A DNA stretch of 64,000 bases, taken from Staphylococcus saprophyticus subsp. saprophyticus ATCC 15305 = NCTC 7292. GTDB taxonomy: Bacteria; Bacillota; Bacilli; Staphylococcales; Staphylococcaceae. Below, piece after piece: positions 39,830-48,110 of this stretch. The stretch lies in the NCBI RefSeq assembly GCF_000010125.1, contig NC_007350.1, forward strand, positions 1,922,001-1,986,000, in the 5' to 3' direction. Below the pieces are notes generated by a model. It ran no database searches. It saw nothing but the letters and a program-made list of their open reading frames with translations, and was not told the origin of the DNA. A program made the translations under genes and the position numbers. The stretch's first letter is position 1. Each line of letters begins with the position of its first letter.

Positions 39830-40237
39830 ATGTTACATCCCTTTTTAAAATTAAAACACGCCACTTCGAAAAGTGGCGTCAACCTCGAAAATATAATCGG
39901 CACTAGAGTTTGGAGGACTTCTTGTGCTTAGTTATATATACCCACTTTTATTAAATAAAAACACAAATAACTAATAATATCAAAATAACTACAATTTATT
40001 TTTTGCTACTTTGAAAACATTTAACTTTCAATACTTAATAATGGCAGTTGATAATAAATTAATTTTAATAAAATCAATCATACTGTTGGAAAACAATTTA
40101 ATAAAAAGTTATCCTATAGATAAAGCATTAATAAAAAAACAGATTAATTATCTAGTTGAATTTAGTATTAGATATCATACATTTCGATAAATTATGGATA
40201 TTTGCATTGAAATGTTTTTATAAAAAAGGGTGATGGA
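39830..40237. other. AT-rich intergenic region around the structured element
   Basis: Outside the structured element at 39858-39930 the DNA is very AT-rich. A TATATA box lies just upstream of the element on the minus strand (about 39931-39940). No other ORF or repeat is supported. Confidence 0.5.
39858..39930 (-). ncRNA. Possible small RNA or leader with anti-Shine-Dalgarno loop
   Basis: Read on the minus strand, a first hairpin (GCAC...GTGC with inner AGT/ACT) exposes AGTCCTCCAAAC, complementary to ribosome binding sites. A second hairpin GACGCCACTT-TTCG-AAGTGGCGTG is perfect and followed by TTTTAATTTT, terminator-like. It ends about 10 bases before the ribosome site of the 39599-39829 gene. 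It may be an independent small RNA, an attenuator, or both. No family was recognised. Confidence 0.4.
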
Positions 40238-40402
40238 ATGGAAGTATTACGTAAAGTTTATAAGGATGGCGAACCTGTTTATCATGTCAAAACAGATAAA
40301 GGCTTAGTTATTAGAATCAAAGGATCTGATGATTTAACAGATTCAGAAACCGAGGAACTACTATTACTCGTTTCGCAAGATGTTGACAAAATGAAAAAAT
40401 AA
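40238..40402 (+). CDS. 54-residue protein, paralogue of the ORF at 39346
   Basis: A small protein starting MEVLRKVYKDGEPVYHVK. A predicted beta hairpin (EPVYHVKTDKGLVIRIKG) is followed by an acidic helix (DSETEELLLLVSQDVDKM). AAGGGTGATGG precedes the ATG. A strong terminator lies at 40509-40550. Aligning with the 39346 ORF, Y-H-[IV]-X-T-D-X-G-L-[IV]-I-[KR]-[IV]-K is shared. Function unknown. Confidence 0.6.
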   Translation: MEVLRKVYKDGEPVYHVKTDKGLVIRIKGSDDLTDSETEELLLLVSQDVDKMKK

Positions 40403-40508
40403 TCGCAAAACAATTAACATTTCAATGTTGTCACCAACCTCAAAATCAAGGGGCTTCAATTTTAATTCAATATAGAACACTGCGTCTATTTAATCCAATT
40501 AATTATTA

Positions 40509-40550
40509 GCGCCAACTAGAAAATGATTTTTCTTAGTTGGCGTTTTGTTT
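40509..40550 (+). terminator. Terminator downstream of the 54-residue ORF
   Basis: CGCCAACTAGAAAA pairs with TTTTCTTAGTTGGCG, with one bulge, followed by TTTTGTTTTG. Confidence 0.8.
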
Positions 40551-40629
40551 TGTAGATTATATGATTATAATAAAAATTCAAAGTAGATTTTTAAATATAA
40601 CGATTATTACATCACTACCCATATTATAT

Positions 40630-41070
40630 TTAAATTTGTGTACGCATTTCAAACGCAATATGTGGTATACCATCTTCCATATATGTATCCGAAACACTGT
40701 GAAAACCAAATGATTCATAAAATGGCTTTAAATGTGCTTGCCCTGAAATTTTTATTGTCGTGTTTTGATACATTTCATTTATTTTATTGATTGTCTCATT
40801 GATTATTTTGCGTCCATAGCCTTGATTTCTATAATTTTCGGAAACCAAAACTCTTCCAAAACTTACATACTGTTCAAACGTTATAATTCTTGTATAAGCC
40901 ACAATGTCATTCCCATTGCTCAATATGACATGAATTGCATCTAGATCATAATCATCAACCTCTTGATATATACATTTTTGTTCTACGACAAACACGCGAA
41001 TTCGAGCTTGATAAATTTGTATAAGTTCTTGACTAGTTACATCTCTCATATGTTTTATATTTAATTCCAT
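40630..41070 (-). CDS. ElaA-like GNAT acetyltransferase
   Basis: A 146-residue GNAT-fold protein of the ElaA type. The N-terminal part carries RIRVFVVEQKCIYQEVDD, and the acetyl-CoA loop is NYRNQGYGRK (Q/RXXGXG/A). The C-terminal block is FYESFGFHSVSDTYMEDGIPH. These are hallmark ElaA features. Substrate unknown. GGGAG precedes the ATG. It is followed by the glyoxalase-like gene on the same strand 80 bases upstream. Confidence 0.9.
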   Translation of the reverse strand: MELNIKHMRDVTSQELIQIYQARIRVFVVEQKCIYQEVDDYDLDAIHVILSNGNDIVAYTRIITFEQYVSFGRVLVSENYRNQGYGRKIINETINKINEMYQNTTIKISGQAHLKPFYESFGFHSVSDTYMEDGIPHIAFEMRTQI

Positions 41071-41150
41071 TATTCATCTCCCAAAAGCACACGTACACAA
41101 ACCATAACCTTAGTAATTATTTATAGCAGTAATGTATCACTTATTTATAT

Positions 41151-41537
41151 TTATTGCTCAACGATTTGAATCAAATTACCACATGTATCATCAAAAATAG
41201 CATACCTTATGCCTTCAACTTCTTTTGGTTCAGTGTGAAATGTAATACCTTTATCAATCAATGCTTGATGTTCACCATCCAAGTTATCCACGCCGAACAT
41301 TGTGACTGGAATCCCTGCCGCACATAGTCCTTCTTGATAGTCTTTAGCTATAGGACTGACATTAGGCTCTAATACGATTTCAACGGGGTTAGTCGAATCT
41401 TTTTCTGTAACCGTTACCCATCTAAAACCACCGCCAATTTCAATATTATGTTTTGTCTTAAACCCTAGTTTTTCAGTATAAAATTGTTGAGCCTTGTCTT
41501 GATCATCTACAAAAATGCTTGTCGCTATAATTCTCAT
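41151..41537 (-). CDS. VOC/glyoxalase superfamily protein
   Basis: A 128-residue protein of two beta-alpha-beta-beta-beta modules. The first module opens with IIATSIFVDDQDKAQQFYTEKLGF and the second ends YAIFDDTCGNLIQIVEQ, the usual VOC ending with the metal-ligand glutamate region. Function could be lactoylglutathione-lyase-like, extradiol dioxygenase-like or resistance-related; sequence alone does not decide. AAGGAG precedes the ATG. Confidence 0.88.
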   Translation of the reverse strand: MRIIATSIFVDDQDKAQQFYTEKLGFKTKHNIEIGGGFRWVTVTEKDSTNPVEIVLEPNVSPIAKDYQEGLCAAGIPVTMFGVDNLDGEHQALIDKGITFHTEPKEVEGIRYAIFDDTCGNLIQIVEQ

Positions 41538-41750
41538 TTATTTTCTCCTTATCTATGAAATCATTTTTACATCAAATATATGGTTTACATCTAAAATAAC
41601 AACTTTTTGTTTGTATACACAATAAAATCAAAAAAACATTATATGATACGGTGGGATTTTTCAATAAAATATAAGTTTGTATTACAGAAATATATATACT
41701 ACAATGGCACATGGATGTTGATTATCTATTTGTTTTAGGAGTGACTTGTT

Positions 41751-41951
41751 ATGAAAAATCTTATGGAATTGCGCGAAAAATCTAATTTAAGTATTTCAAA
41801 ACTAGCAATTAATTTAAACGCGAACTACAATACAGATATTAGAATTTGCCAAATTTGGGACTGGGAAAATGGCTATCGCAATGTTTCAAATAAAAACGCA
41901 TCAATTTTAGCTGATTACTTTAATGTTTCTGAAAAAGAATTCATGCATTAA
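41751..41951 (+). CDS. Small helix-turn-helix (Xre/Cro-like) protein
   Basis: A 66-residue protein that is one Cro/C1-type DNA-binding domain: MELREKSNLSISKLAINLN for helices 1-2, then IWDWENGYRNVSNKNASILADYF for the recognition and following helices, ending FNVSEKEFMH. There is no ligand or dimerisation domain. TAGGAGTG precedes the ATG. It could act as a solitary repressor. No partner gene (toxin or phage gene) sits beside it. Confidence 0.8.
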   Translation: MKNLMELREKSNLSISKLAINLNANYNTDIRICQIWDWENGYRNVSNKNASILADYFNVSEKEFMH

Positions 41952-41979
41952 TTTTAAGGGAACTTAATTATTTGTATAT

Positions 41980-42016
41980 TTAAGTGGGAAACGCATGTCC
42001 GTTCCCCACTTTTTAT
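41980..42016. terminator. Terminator between convergent HTH and Cse60-like genes
   Basis: AAGTGGGAAC pairs with GTTCCCCACTT and is followed by TTTTATT on the plus strand. Confidence 0.7.
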
Positions 42017-42021
42017 TATGT

Positions 42022-42204
42022 TTAATTTTTAAAGATAACTGTTATGATATAGTCTATACCTTCAACACTGTTCGTGACAGATGGTGTCACACTTACTAAT
42101 TCCCAGTGTTGCTTATCATTGACGTATTATAAAAATTCATTTACACGTTTATCAAAATCACTAAAACTTTCTTCATATTCCATATGCAATGTTTTTATTT
42201 CCAT
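42022..42204 (-). pseudogene. Cse60-like small protein gene with a premature stop
   Basis: A minus-strand frame of 61 codons starts with ATG at 42204 behind AGAGGAGTG: MEIKTLHMEYEESFSDFDK, then VNEFL. TAA (42127-42129) interrupts it, and it continues in the same frame with YVNDKQHWELVSV up to IITVIFKN and a natural stop. The layout resembles Cse60/sporulation-type small proteins (N-terminal strand, helix, then strands). One nonsense change seems to have disabled it; 25 codons could still be made. Confidence 0.65.
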
Positions 42205-42311
42205 ATTAATCACTCCTCTATTTCATTTATTATAAATTCTTCATTTTTCTAAAACAAATCAAACAAAATCACATCAGTTTTATTTAATTCAATTGTTGTA
42301 ACCTTACTTTT

Positions 42312-43127
42312 TTAATTTTTATTTAATTCATTTTCAAGCCACTCAACGATTTCTTCAAAAATAAATTTATTTTGAGATTTTTCATTAAATATTTCATGTT
42401 GTAAGCGATCGTAGATATGTAATGACTTATGTACTGAACCTATTTCTTGAAAAAATTGTATAGAATCTTGATAACTTACTAAACCATCTTCTTTTCCATG
42501 TAAAATTAATACATTATCTGTAAAATTTTGAGCATGCGCTTTTAGGTATTCAATACCATCCATTAATGAAAAGATAAGCCCCATTGAAATTTGCTTCGCA
42601 TTTAAGTCATCAAGTTCATATTTTTCCATTACTTCTTTTTCTGAACATACCCCTTCACCTAAACTATTTTCTAAATATGTGTCCGGTGAGATGTTTTTAT
42701 CAGGATTACCAAAAAGTTCATTATTATAACGTGTTAACGCACCTGAAGTTATCACACCATCTACTTTATTTGGATGTTGTGTTCCATATAACGCAACGGT
42801 ATAACCGCCCATACTATGTCCAATTAGATATACTTTACCGTCCATATGTGTCTTAACATCATTTGTGACCGCTTCTAAATCTTCAACAATTTCATCACTA
42901 TTGCTGTAAAATGTTTGTTTTCCTTCTGAACGCCCGTGTCCTCTTTGATCATATCTTATGACATTAAAACCATTGTCATTTAAATAGCCTGTAATCTCAT
43001 CATAGCGATCTAAATGTTCTGCTACCCCATGCACGATAATAATATTTGCTTTTGCTTCTTGAACATCATTCACTTTCATGTAGAGTTTCGTATTATCTTT
43101 AGACTTCACATATTTAATATAATTCAT
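42312..43127 (-). CDS. Alpha/beta hydrolase, monoacylglycerol lipase/lysophospholipase-like
   Basis: A 271-residue serine hydrolase. The oxyanion region is IIVHGVAEHLDRY, the nucleophile elbow is LIGHSMGG (Ser near 95), the acid is in LILHGKEDGLV and the His in LQHEIFNE. The GHSMGG and HGVAEHLDRY pattern is that of monoglyceride lipases (hydrolase_4 family). ATG at 43127 has GGAGTG six bases upstream. There is no signal peptide, so it is cytoplasmic. Confidence 0.9.
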   Translation of the reverse strand: MNYIKYVKSKDNTKLYMKVNDVQEAKANIIIVHGVAEHLDRYDEITGYLNDNGFNVIRYDQRGHGRSEGKQTFYSNSDEIVEDLEAVTNDVKTHMDGKVYLIGHSMGGYTVALYGTQHPNKVDGVITSGALTRYNNELFGNPDKNISPDTYLENSLGEGVCSEKEVMEKYELDDLNAKQISMGLIFSLMDGIEYLKAHAQNFTDNVLILHGKEDGLVSYQDSIQFFQEIGSVHKSLHIYDRLQHEIFNEKSQNKFIFEEIVEWLENELNKN

Positions 43128-43280
43128 ATTAATCACTCCATTTTATTGAAATCATTCATACGTTAATTATTACCCTATTTTCAAATAATTCAAACGTTAA
43201 ACATATATAGCATTTACTTATATATCATCTAGTTGAATGCTATACTTATTTATACAAAATACATATTTCAAAGGATAACC

Positions 43281-43778
43281 ATGTATAAATCAATCACATT
43301 AATGCGTACATTATTTAATTCATTAAATATAAGTGCTTTAGATCACTTAACATACGAAACCTATAATGCAGAATACGAAAGCTATTGTTTTCAAATTAAC
43401 CATTGTAGATATAGACACAGATTAGCTAAAAAAACACCAACAAAATCTGGTTACTTTGTTGTTTTCTGGACTAAAGACCACGATAACAACAATAGGCCAT
43501 TTACATATCAAGAAGCTAAAGATATCTTAATCATTACGGTGCTTGATCATACGCACAAAGGTCTCTTTATCATCCCCAAATCTAAATTACTTGCACAACG
43601 CTTACTGTATTCGGAAAATAATAAAGGGAAAATGGCAATGCGCGTTTACCCACCTTGGGAGGTCAATTTAAACCCATCAGCTCAAAAAGCTCAAAAATGG
43701 CAAACGCAATATTTCATTGATCTAACACACACCACTGACTTTCATTTACTGAAAAAGTTAATGACTGTTGAAGATTAA
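43281..43778 (+). CDS. mepB: MepB family protein
   Basis: A 165-residue protein of the MepB family, named after the third gene of the mepRAB multidrug operon in S. aureus. Conserved blocks include GYFVVFWTKD, FIIPKSKL and MRVYPPWEV. Here it stands alone, without mepR or mepA beside it. ATG at 43281 follows AAAGGATAACC; the frame is open further upstream without a site. The biochemical function is unknown. Confidence 0.85.
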   Translation: MYKSITLMRTLFNSLNISALDHLTYETYNAEYESYCFQINHCRYRHRLAKKTPTKSGYFVVFWTKDHDNNNRPFTYQEAKDILIITVLDHTHKGLFIIPKSKLLAQRLLYSENNKGKMAMRVYPPWEVNLNPSAQKAQKWQTQYFIDLTHTTDFHLLKKLMTVED

Positions 43779-43881
43779 TTCTTTAATGAATCGCTCTTGC
43801 AATGGAAATCGTTTAAATATCATAGTTCTCCCAACTTTTTAATATCGGTTAATGATATGATTAAATAGGAGCGTGATATAG

Positions 43882-44154
43882 ATGTCAAAATATATATTGT
43901 CTTATAATTTAAATTCCATTTCATACGGTTACGAAAAATTACCGTCTCAATTAAATAATTTAGGAAGTGCTTTATTTATATACAGAGGCTTATGGCTTTT
44001 AAAAAGTGATTTAGACAAAACTACAATTTGTGAAAACATCAAAACTTACTTTACTTCTACCGATGATTTTCTAATATTTGAAATTGAACAAAGTCCATTA
44101 GGTACGTTAAGTGAACAAAAGTATAACGAAATTCTGCAACTACTTGATGAGTAA
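43882..44154 (+). CDS. Small Cas2/VapD-like fold protein (orphan)
   Basis: A 90-residue protein with the order of elements of the Cas2/VapD ferredoxin-like fold: strand KYILSYNLN, a helix (YEKLPSQLNNLGSA), strand LFIYRGLWLLKSD, a helix (TTICENIKTYF) and strand DDFLIFEIEQ. No CRISPR array or cas1 is nearby. Similar lone proteins are often called SinR-like. The fold call is from pattern reading only. TAGGAGCGTG precedes the ATG and a terminator follows. Confidence 0.6.
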   Translation: MSKYILSYNLNSISYGYEKLPSQLNNLGSALFIYRGLWLLKSDLDKTTICENIKTYFTSTDDFLIFEIEQSPLGTLSEQKYNEILQLLDE

Positions 44155-44182
44155 ACACATTCTACATGAATGTGTTTTTTAC
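44154..44182 (+). terminator. Terminator after the Cas2-like gene
   Basis: AACACATTC/GAATGTGTT with a 5-base loop is followed by TTTTTAC. Confidence 0.85.
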
Positions 44183-44295
44183 TTTTAAAATATCGTTCGG
44201 CTTACTTCAAAATGGATTTTAATTGCGTTAAATTTTATTATTTTGTATATTATAAGTATAAGAATTTTTAAAAATATATTTTTGAGGTGAATAAC

Positions 44296-44478
44296 ATGGC
44301 AGATGAAAGTAAATTTGAACAAGTTAAAGGTAACGTAAAAGAGACAGCAGGCAATGTTATGGATAACAAAGATTTAGAACAAGAAGGTAAAGAAGATAAA
44401 GCTTCTGGCAAAGCAAAAGAAGTAACTGAAAATGCAAAAGATAAAGTTAATGATTTTATAGACAAATTAAAAAAATAA
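44296..44478 (+). CDS. CsbD family stress protein
   Basis: A 60-residue, very hydrophilic protein with repeated Lys/Glu-rich helical segments. [17 protein letters not shown] and [17 protein letters not shown] are diagnostic of CsbD-like general stress proteins, usually SigB-controlled. ATG at 44296 has GAGGTG upstream; GTG at 44287 is less likely. The upstream region is AT-rich, and a SigB promoter was not clearly identified. Confidence 0.92.
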
Positions 44479-44507
44479 TATTGTGTCTACATCTATTTGT
44501 AGCTATC

Positions 44508-44546
44508 GTATATCGGCAAAGTGATTATCTTTGTCGATATTTTTGA
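44508..44546 (+). terminator. Terminator after the CsbD gene
   Basis: ATATCGGCAAAG pairs with CTTTGTCGATAT (one mismatch), followed by TTTTTGA. Confidence 0.85.
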
Positions 44547-44755
44547 ACCAATATACTACAAAGGACACGCTGAAATAGATAAAACTAAATATTGCCCACT
44601 TTTTAGTTGCAAATAAGTTTATGTATAGTACAATTGAACAAATCTTATCATTTCTATATGTCATATAGTTAATGATGACTAACACAAATATTGTATCATT
44701 GTAGTTTCATAGCACTAGCTTCAATTTTACAAAATGCAATTTTAAGGGGATCTCT

Positions 44756-44926
44756 ATGAAAATTATTAACTATGAAATTGGCGCTATCGACATAAGATAC
44801 ACAGTTGAAACAATTAAAGGTCATATATTTACACATTCATTTCCAAAAGACACGCCATCTAACAATGTAGAACGTTGTTTAAAGTTACTATCTACTAATG
44901 TTGATGAACGAAAAGCAGAGATCTAG
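44756..44926 (+). CDS. Small 56-residue hypothetical protein
   Basis: A short ORF starting MKIINYEIGAIDIRYTVE, two likely beta strands and then a helix (SNNVERCLKLLSTN). AAGGGGATC precedes the ATG, and a hairpin terminator follows at 45056-45098. It loosely resembles the 39346/40238 pair in size and strand-strand-helix plan, but residue identity is weak. Function unknown. Confidence 0.5.
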   Translation: MKIINYEIGAIDIRYTVETIKGHIFTHSFPKDTPSNNVERCLKLLSTNVDERKAEI

Positions 44927-45269
44927 ATAGCGGAAAGTTCTATTCGGATTAAAATATATATTTATACTAGAGATAGTTGTGTTATAAAACCATACTAATG
45001 ACCATAAGCAAAAGGGACACAAAACCAAATCAAATTTCATTAAGTTCAAAATATAAAAAGAGAGTCGTCCATTATAATTGGAGGAACTCTCTCTTTTTTA
45101 AACTGTTGTAGATTGAATATCTTTGTTTATCTATTGTCGCCTTAATAATATAGTGGTTCAAAATGTTATTAATATATCCTTTTTCGCTTTTCATTCAATA
45201 TTAAAGTAAATACTTAGGTGATTTTGAATAAGTATATAAGCAAAATCATATTAAATGCTATTTTCAAAA
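44927..45269. other. AT-rich gene-free region
   Basis: Holds the terminator at 45056-45098. No other coding or structured element was supported. Confidence 0.5.
45056..45098 (+). terminator. Terminator downstream of the 56-residue ORF
   Basis: AAAAAGAGAGT...TCC pairs with GGA...ACTCTCTCTTTTTT, giving a stem of about 10 bases with a T6 run. Confidence 0.7.
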
Positions 45270-46087
45270 TTAATTAGCATTATCTAAAAAGAAGTCTGAA
45301 ATTAAATTTAAAAATTGCTTTGGCGATTCTAAGTTAGCTAAAGGTGCTGTATTAGGCATTGTAATCTTTTTTACATATGATATTTCTTTAATCATTACCT
45401 CCGAAATATCATGAAAATCTTCAACATCATACTCACCATTAATAATTAATACAGGAATTCGTATATTTTTTAACTGTAAAATATGATCTTCGTTTTTTAT
45501 TTCCTCACATGAATTTTTTGCTTCAGGTTTAATTAAAAATTTCATTTGCATATCAACCACTAATTGTTTTACATCTACGTTGATAAGTTCTGCATCCCTA
45601 TTTCTTAGTATCCAAGTTTTATAGTTTAACTTTGCTGTTTCTTCAATTTTTCCTTCTTGCAATAATCGTTCTTCATCTTCCTCATATTTTTGGAGAAAAG
45701 ATGAACCTTTCCATCCACCTAAAGCTGGTGACAATAGTGCTAAGCTCAGACACTTTTCCGGATTTTCTAAATAAAAATCAATAGCTAATTTTCCACCAAA
45801 TGAAGCAGCTAAAATATGAGTATCCTTGATGTCCAAATGTGTCAGTAGTACATTAATAATGTTACTATAAGCATAATTTCCTTCTGTAAAATCACTAAAG
45901 CCAAAGCCAGGAAGATCAAATCTAACTACTCGATATTTTTCTGATAGTAAATGGAATTCTTTATCCCACATGCGCGAATCTGCAATTCCAGCATGCAGTA
46001 ATAATATATTTTCACCATGACCTTTCGATTCAAAATAAATATTAGCTCCCGTAGCCTTAAAAACCCTTTATCTCCATATGTTGTCAT
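45270..46087 (-). pseudogene. Alpha/beta hydrolase gene with a one-base frameshift near its start
   Basis: The normal start is ATG at 46087 behind AGGGGG (MTTYGDKGF), but at the A5 run 46059-46063 (T5 on the coding strand) the frame breaks. The rest of the protein continues in another frame: KATGANIYFESKGHGEN, LLLHAGIADSRMWDKE, the elbow LAASFGGK (nucleophile Ser), VLIINGEYDVEDF, and a stop at 45270. One added T would restore a hydrolase of about 271 residues. A 233-residue ORF from Met at 45971 lacks the oxyanion strand. The catalytic His region reads TAPLANLE, where His is expected; it appears missing. Confidence 0.75.
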
Positions 46088-46249
46088 AGTATACGAACCC
46101 CCTGTTGATATCGATAAATAATGAGTCATACTTAAAACATGAATAAGATAAAATATTTTCTGCCTTTCATATTTAACAGCTTCATTTCTTTGCGTTAACT
46201 TCTCATTTCTTTTTTTGCAACTACACTTAAATTTTTAATAAGATAAAAT

Positions 46250-46948
46250 TTACATTGCATGTTTTATACCCTTTTTAACTAAATACCAATTGACTGGATA
46301 ACTTGTCATAAATCCGATTAACATCGCAATTTGCATTAAGAACCAATATTCAACATGATTAGGCTGCATGTAAGTTGGACTAACAAAGAGATGCATAATA
46401 ATCATAAAACCAAACATACCAATTTCAAAAGCAATTAACGATAGCGTATCGGCTTTGATTGCGTCTACTAAATCTCTACCTGGATGGTCATGTTTAATTT
46501 CCATGTGGAAGTATTGGAACATTAAACCGAAGATATAGGCTAATATAAATTCGATAATAAACTCTGTCACCATTTGATTATTAAAAAACAATAACCCCGT
46601 AAAGAAAACAACAGGCGCACCAATTAAGTCCCCCAATGAGCAACCAGCACTACAGTGTGTTGTAGAAACAACGACACTTTTCCAAAATGGCTTATTACTA
46701 TGATGTTCATGATGATGCATCGTGTCATGGTGATGATCATGCTGATGTGACATGTGATCAACTTCTTTTTCTCTGCCTAAACGATAATAAGCGATTAATC
46801 CTAAAATCGGAAAGTACAAGCCGGTTAATGGCCACACAATATTCATAATCATCATTTGACGTTGTGGATTTTTAAATATATCTAATAGTATAATTAAAAA
46901 TTGTAATATTCCTACTATAATAAATATTAAAGATATCGTCACAAACAC
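46250..46948 (-). CDS. DUF4396 membrane protein with histidine-rich loop
   Basis: A protein of about 232 residues with six to seven membrane helices and a striking His-rich cytosolic or external loop (HQHDHHHDTMHHHEHH, near residue 70 from this start). The conserved segment STTHCSAGCSLGDLIGAP is the DUF4396 core, with two cysteines that may bind metal or copper. GTG at 46948 follows AGGAGGT at ideal spacing; an ATG at 47026 with a weak GGG site would add 26 residues. Metal handling is suggested by composition only. Confidence 0.8.
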   Translation of the reverse strand: MFVTISLIFIIVGILQFLIILLDIFKNPQRQMMIMNIVWPLTGLYFPILGLIAYYRLGREKEVDHMSHQHDHHHDTMHHHEHHSNKPFWKSVVVSTTHCSAGCSLGDLIGAPVVFFTGLLFFNNQMVTEFIIEFILAYIFGLMFQYFHMEIKHDHPGRDLVDAIKADTLSLIAFEIGMFGFMIIMHLFVSPTYMQPNHVEYWFLMQIAMLIGFMTSYPVNWYLVKKGIKHAM

Positions 46949-47082
46949 ATTAAGACCTCCTAAGATTTTATATTCAAAGGTTAAAATTTCGAACTCATAT
47001 TCACGGTCAGGACTAATACTATTCATACTACCCTAAAGCTTTTATTAAATTCATTATGCTATATTTTATATATTTCAAATAA

Positions 47083-47199
47083 AAAACAGCGATTGAACAA
47101 GGTTATTATGACGGAGATAATGCTGATGAAGTCTATAATAAAATAGAAGAACGTGAAGCTGATATTGAAGCAGGAAAATATGACCAATACAAAAACTGA
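47083..47199 (+). pseudogene. C-terminal remnant of a small hypothetical protein gene
   Basis: A frame open only from 47083 to a TGA at 47197-47199 reads IEQGYYDGDNADEVYNKIEE, then READIEAGKYDQYKN. This is well-formed protein sequence without any start codon or ribosome site, as if the 5' part had been deleted. The full-length family is not identified with certainty. Confidence 0.5.
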
Positions 47200-47379
47200 T
47201 TACACGGTTTCACTATCATGCACGATATATTTTCATCTTATTAAACCTAATGATATTCAATCTATTCAAGTCGAATTCTGAAATGTTTTTAAAATTAGAT
47301 TAAGACATTAAATAACTTGTTTTCAAATAATAATTAGTGGAATTTAATAACTATACTTAATTTTACGGTGGCATTTTTA

Positions 47380-48018
47380 ATGATACAAAATTTAGATAAA
47401 GTTCAAGTTCCAGACAGTAAGATTATTCAAGATGCACAAGAAATTGTTAGAGAATATGGCAATGAATTAATTTGGAATCATTCCAATAGAGTTTATTTAT
47501 TCGGAGAAGTTAAAGGTATGCAAGACAACCTTAAATACGATAAGGAGTTGCTTTATATCACCTCGTTATTCCATGACCTTGGCTTAACTGAAACATATAG
47601 TAGTGATGATTTAAGGTTTGAAGTAGATGGTGCCAATGCCGTGAGACAATTTTTACAAAACTATAATTACAATGATCTTGATTTACAGCTTGCTTGGGAT
47701 TCCATCGCCTTACACACCACATTAGGTGTTGCTGAACATAAAGAAAATAATGTCGCTCTGCTTTATCACGGTGTGGGTATGGACGTGATGGGTGATAATT
47801 GGAATCAATACTCTGATGACATACGTAAAGCAATCGCTACAAAATTCCCAAGAGGAAATTTCAAACATGATGTAATTCAAGCTTTTTATGATGGTTTCAA
47901 ACACAAACCGGAAACAACTTTCGGTAATATCAAATCTGATGTGATAAAATATTTCGAACCAGAATATCCACAAAACAACTTCTGTTCATGTATTTTACGT
48001 TCAAAATGGGATAATTAA
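47380..48018 (+). CDS. HD domain protein (cyanamide hydratase-like)
   Basis: A 212-residue metal-dependent HD-fold protein: IWNHSNRVYLFGE gives the first His, LFHDLGLTE the HD pair (near residue 64), and IALHTTLGVAEH further metal-ligand His. The layout matches the cyanamide hydratase/HD family of DUF proteins in yeast and bacteria. ATG at 47380 is chosen over GTG at 47368 for spacing to GGTGG. Substrate unknown. Confidence 0.85.
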   Translation: MIQNLDKVQVPDSKIIQDAQEIVREYGNELIWNHSNRVYLFGEVKGMQDNLKYDKELLYITSLFHDLGLTETYSSDDLRFEVDGANAVRQFLQNYNYNDLDLQLAWDSIALHTTLGVAEHKENNVALLYHGVGMDVMGDNWNQYSDDIRKAIATKFPRGNFKHDVIQAFYDGFKHKPETTFGNIKSDVIKYFEPEYPQNNFCSCILRSKWDN

Positions 48019-48048
48019 ATCCATAATTTTATTATTGTTGAATAAACA

Positions 48049-48075
48049 TACCTACCTATTGAGTTAGGTGGGTAT
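48049..48075 (+). terminator. Weak terminator after the HD gene
   Basis: ATACCTACCTA pairs with TAGGTGGGTAT; only a weak T-stretch follows. Confidence 0.5.
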
Positions 48076-48110
48076 TTGCATATTTGTATAAGTATCATTT
48101 GTTCGCTTCA

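Noticed and set aside
44503-44685. 60-codon minus-strand frame with two hydrophobic stretches
   Set aside because: GTG start without a ribosome site, and its 3' end overlaps the CsbD terminator. It looks mildly protein-like, so it is kept only as a doubt.
47558-47833. Minus-strand frames of 80-91 codons opposite the HD protein
   Set aside because: Antisense shadows of the HD gene with no family match.
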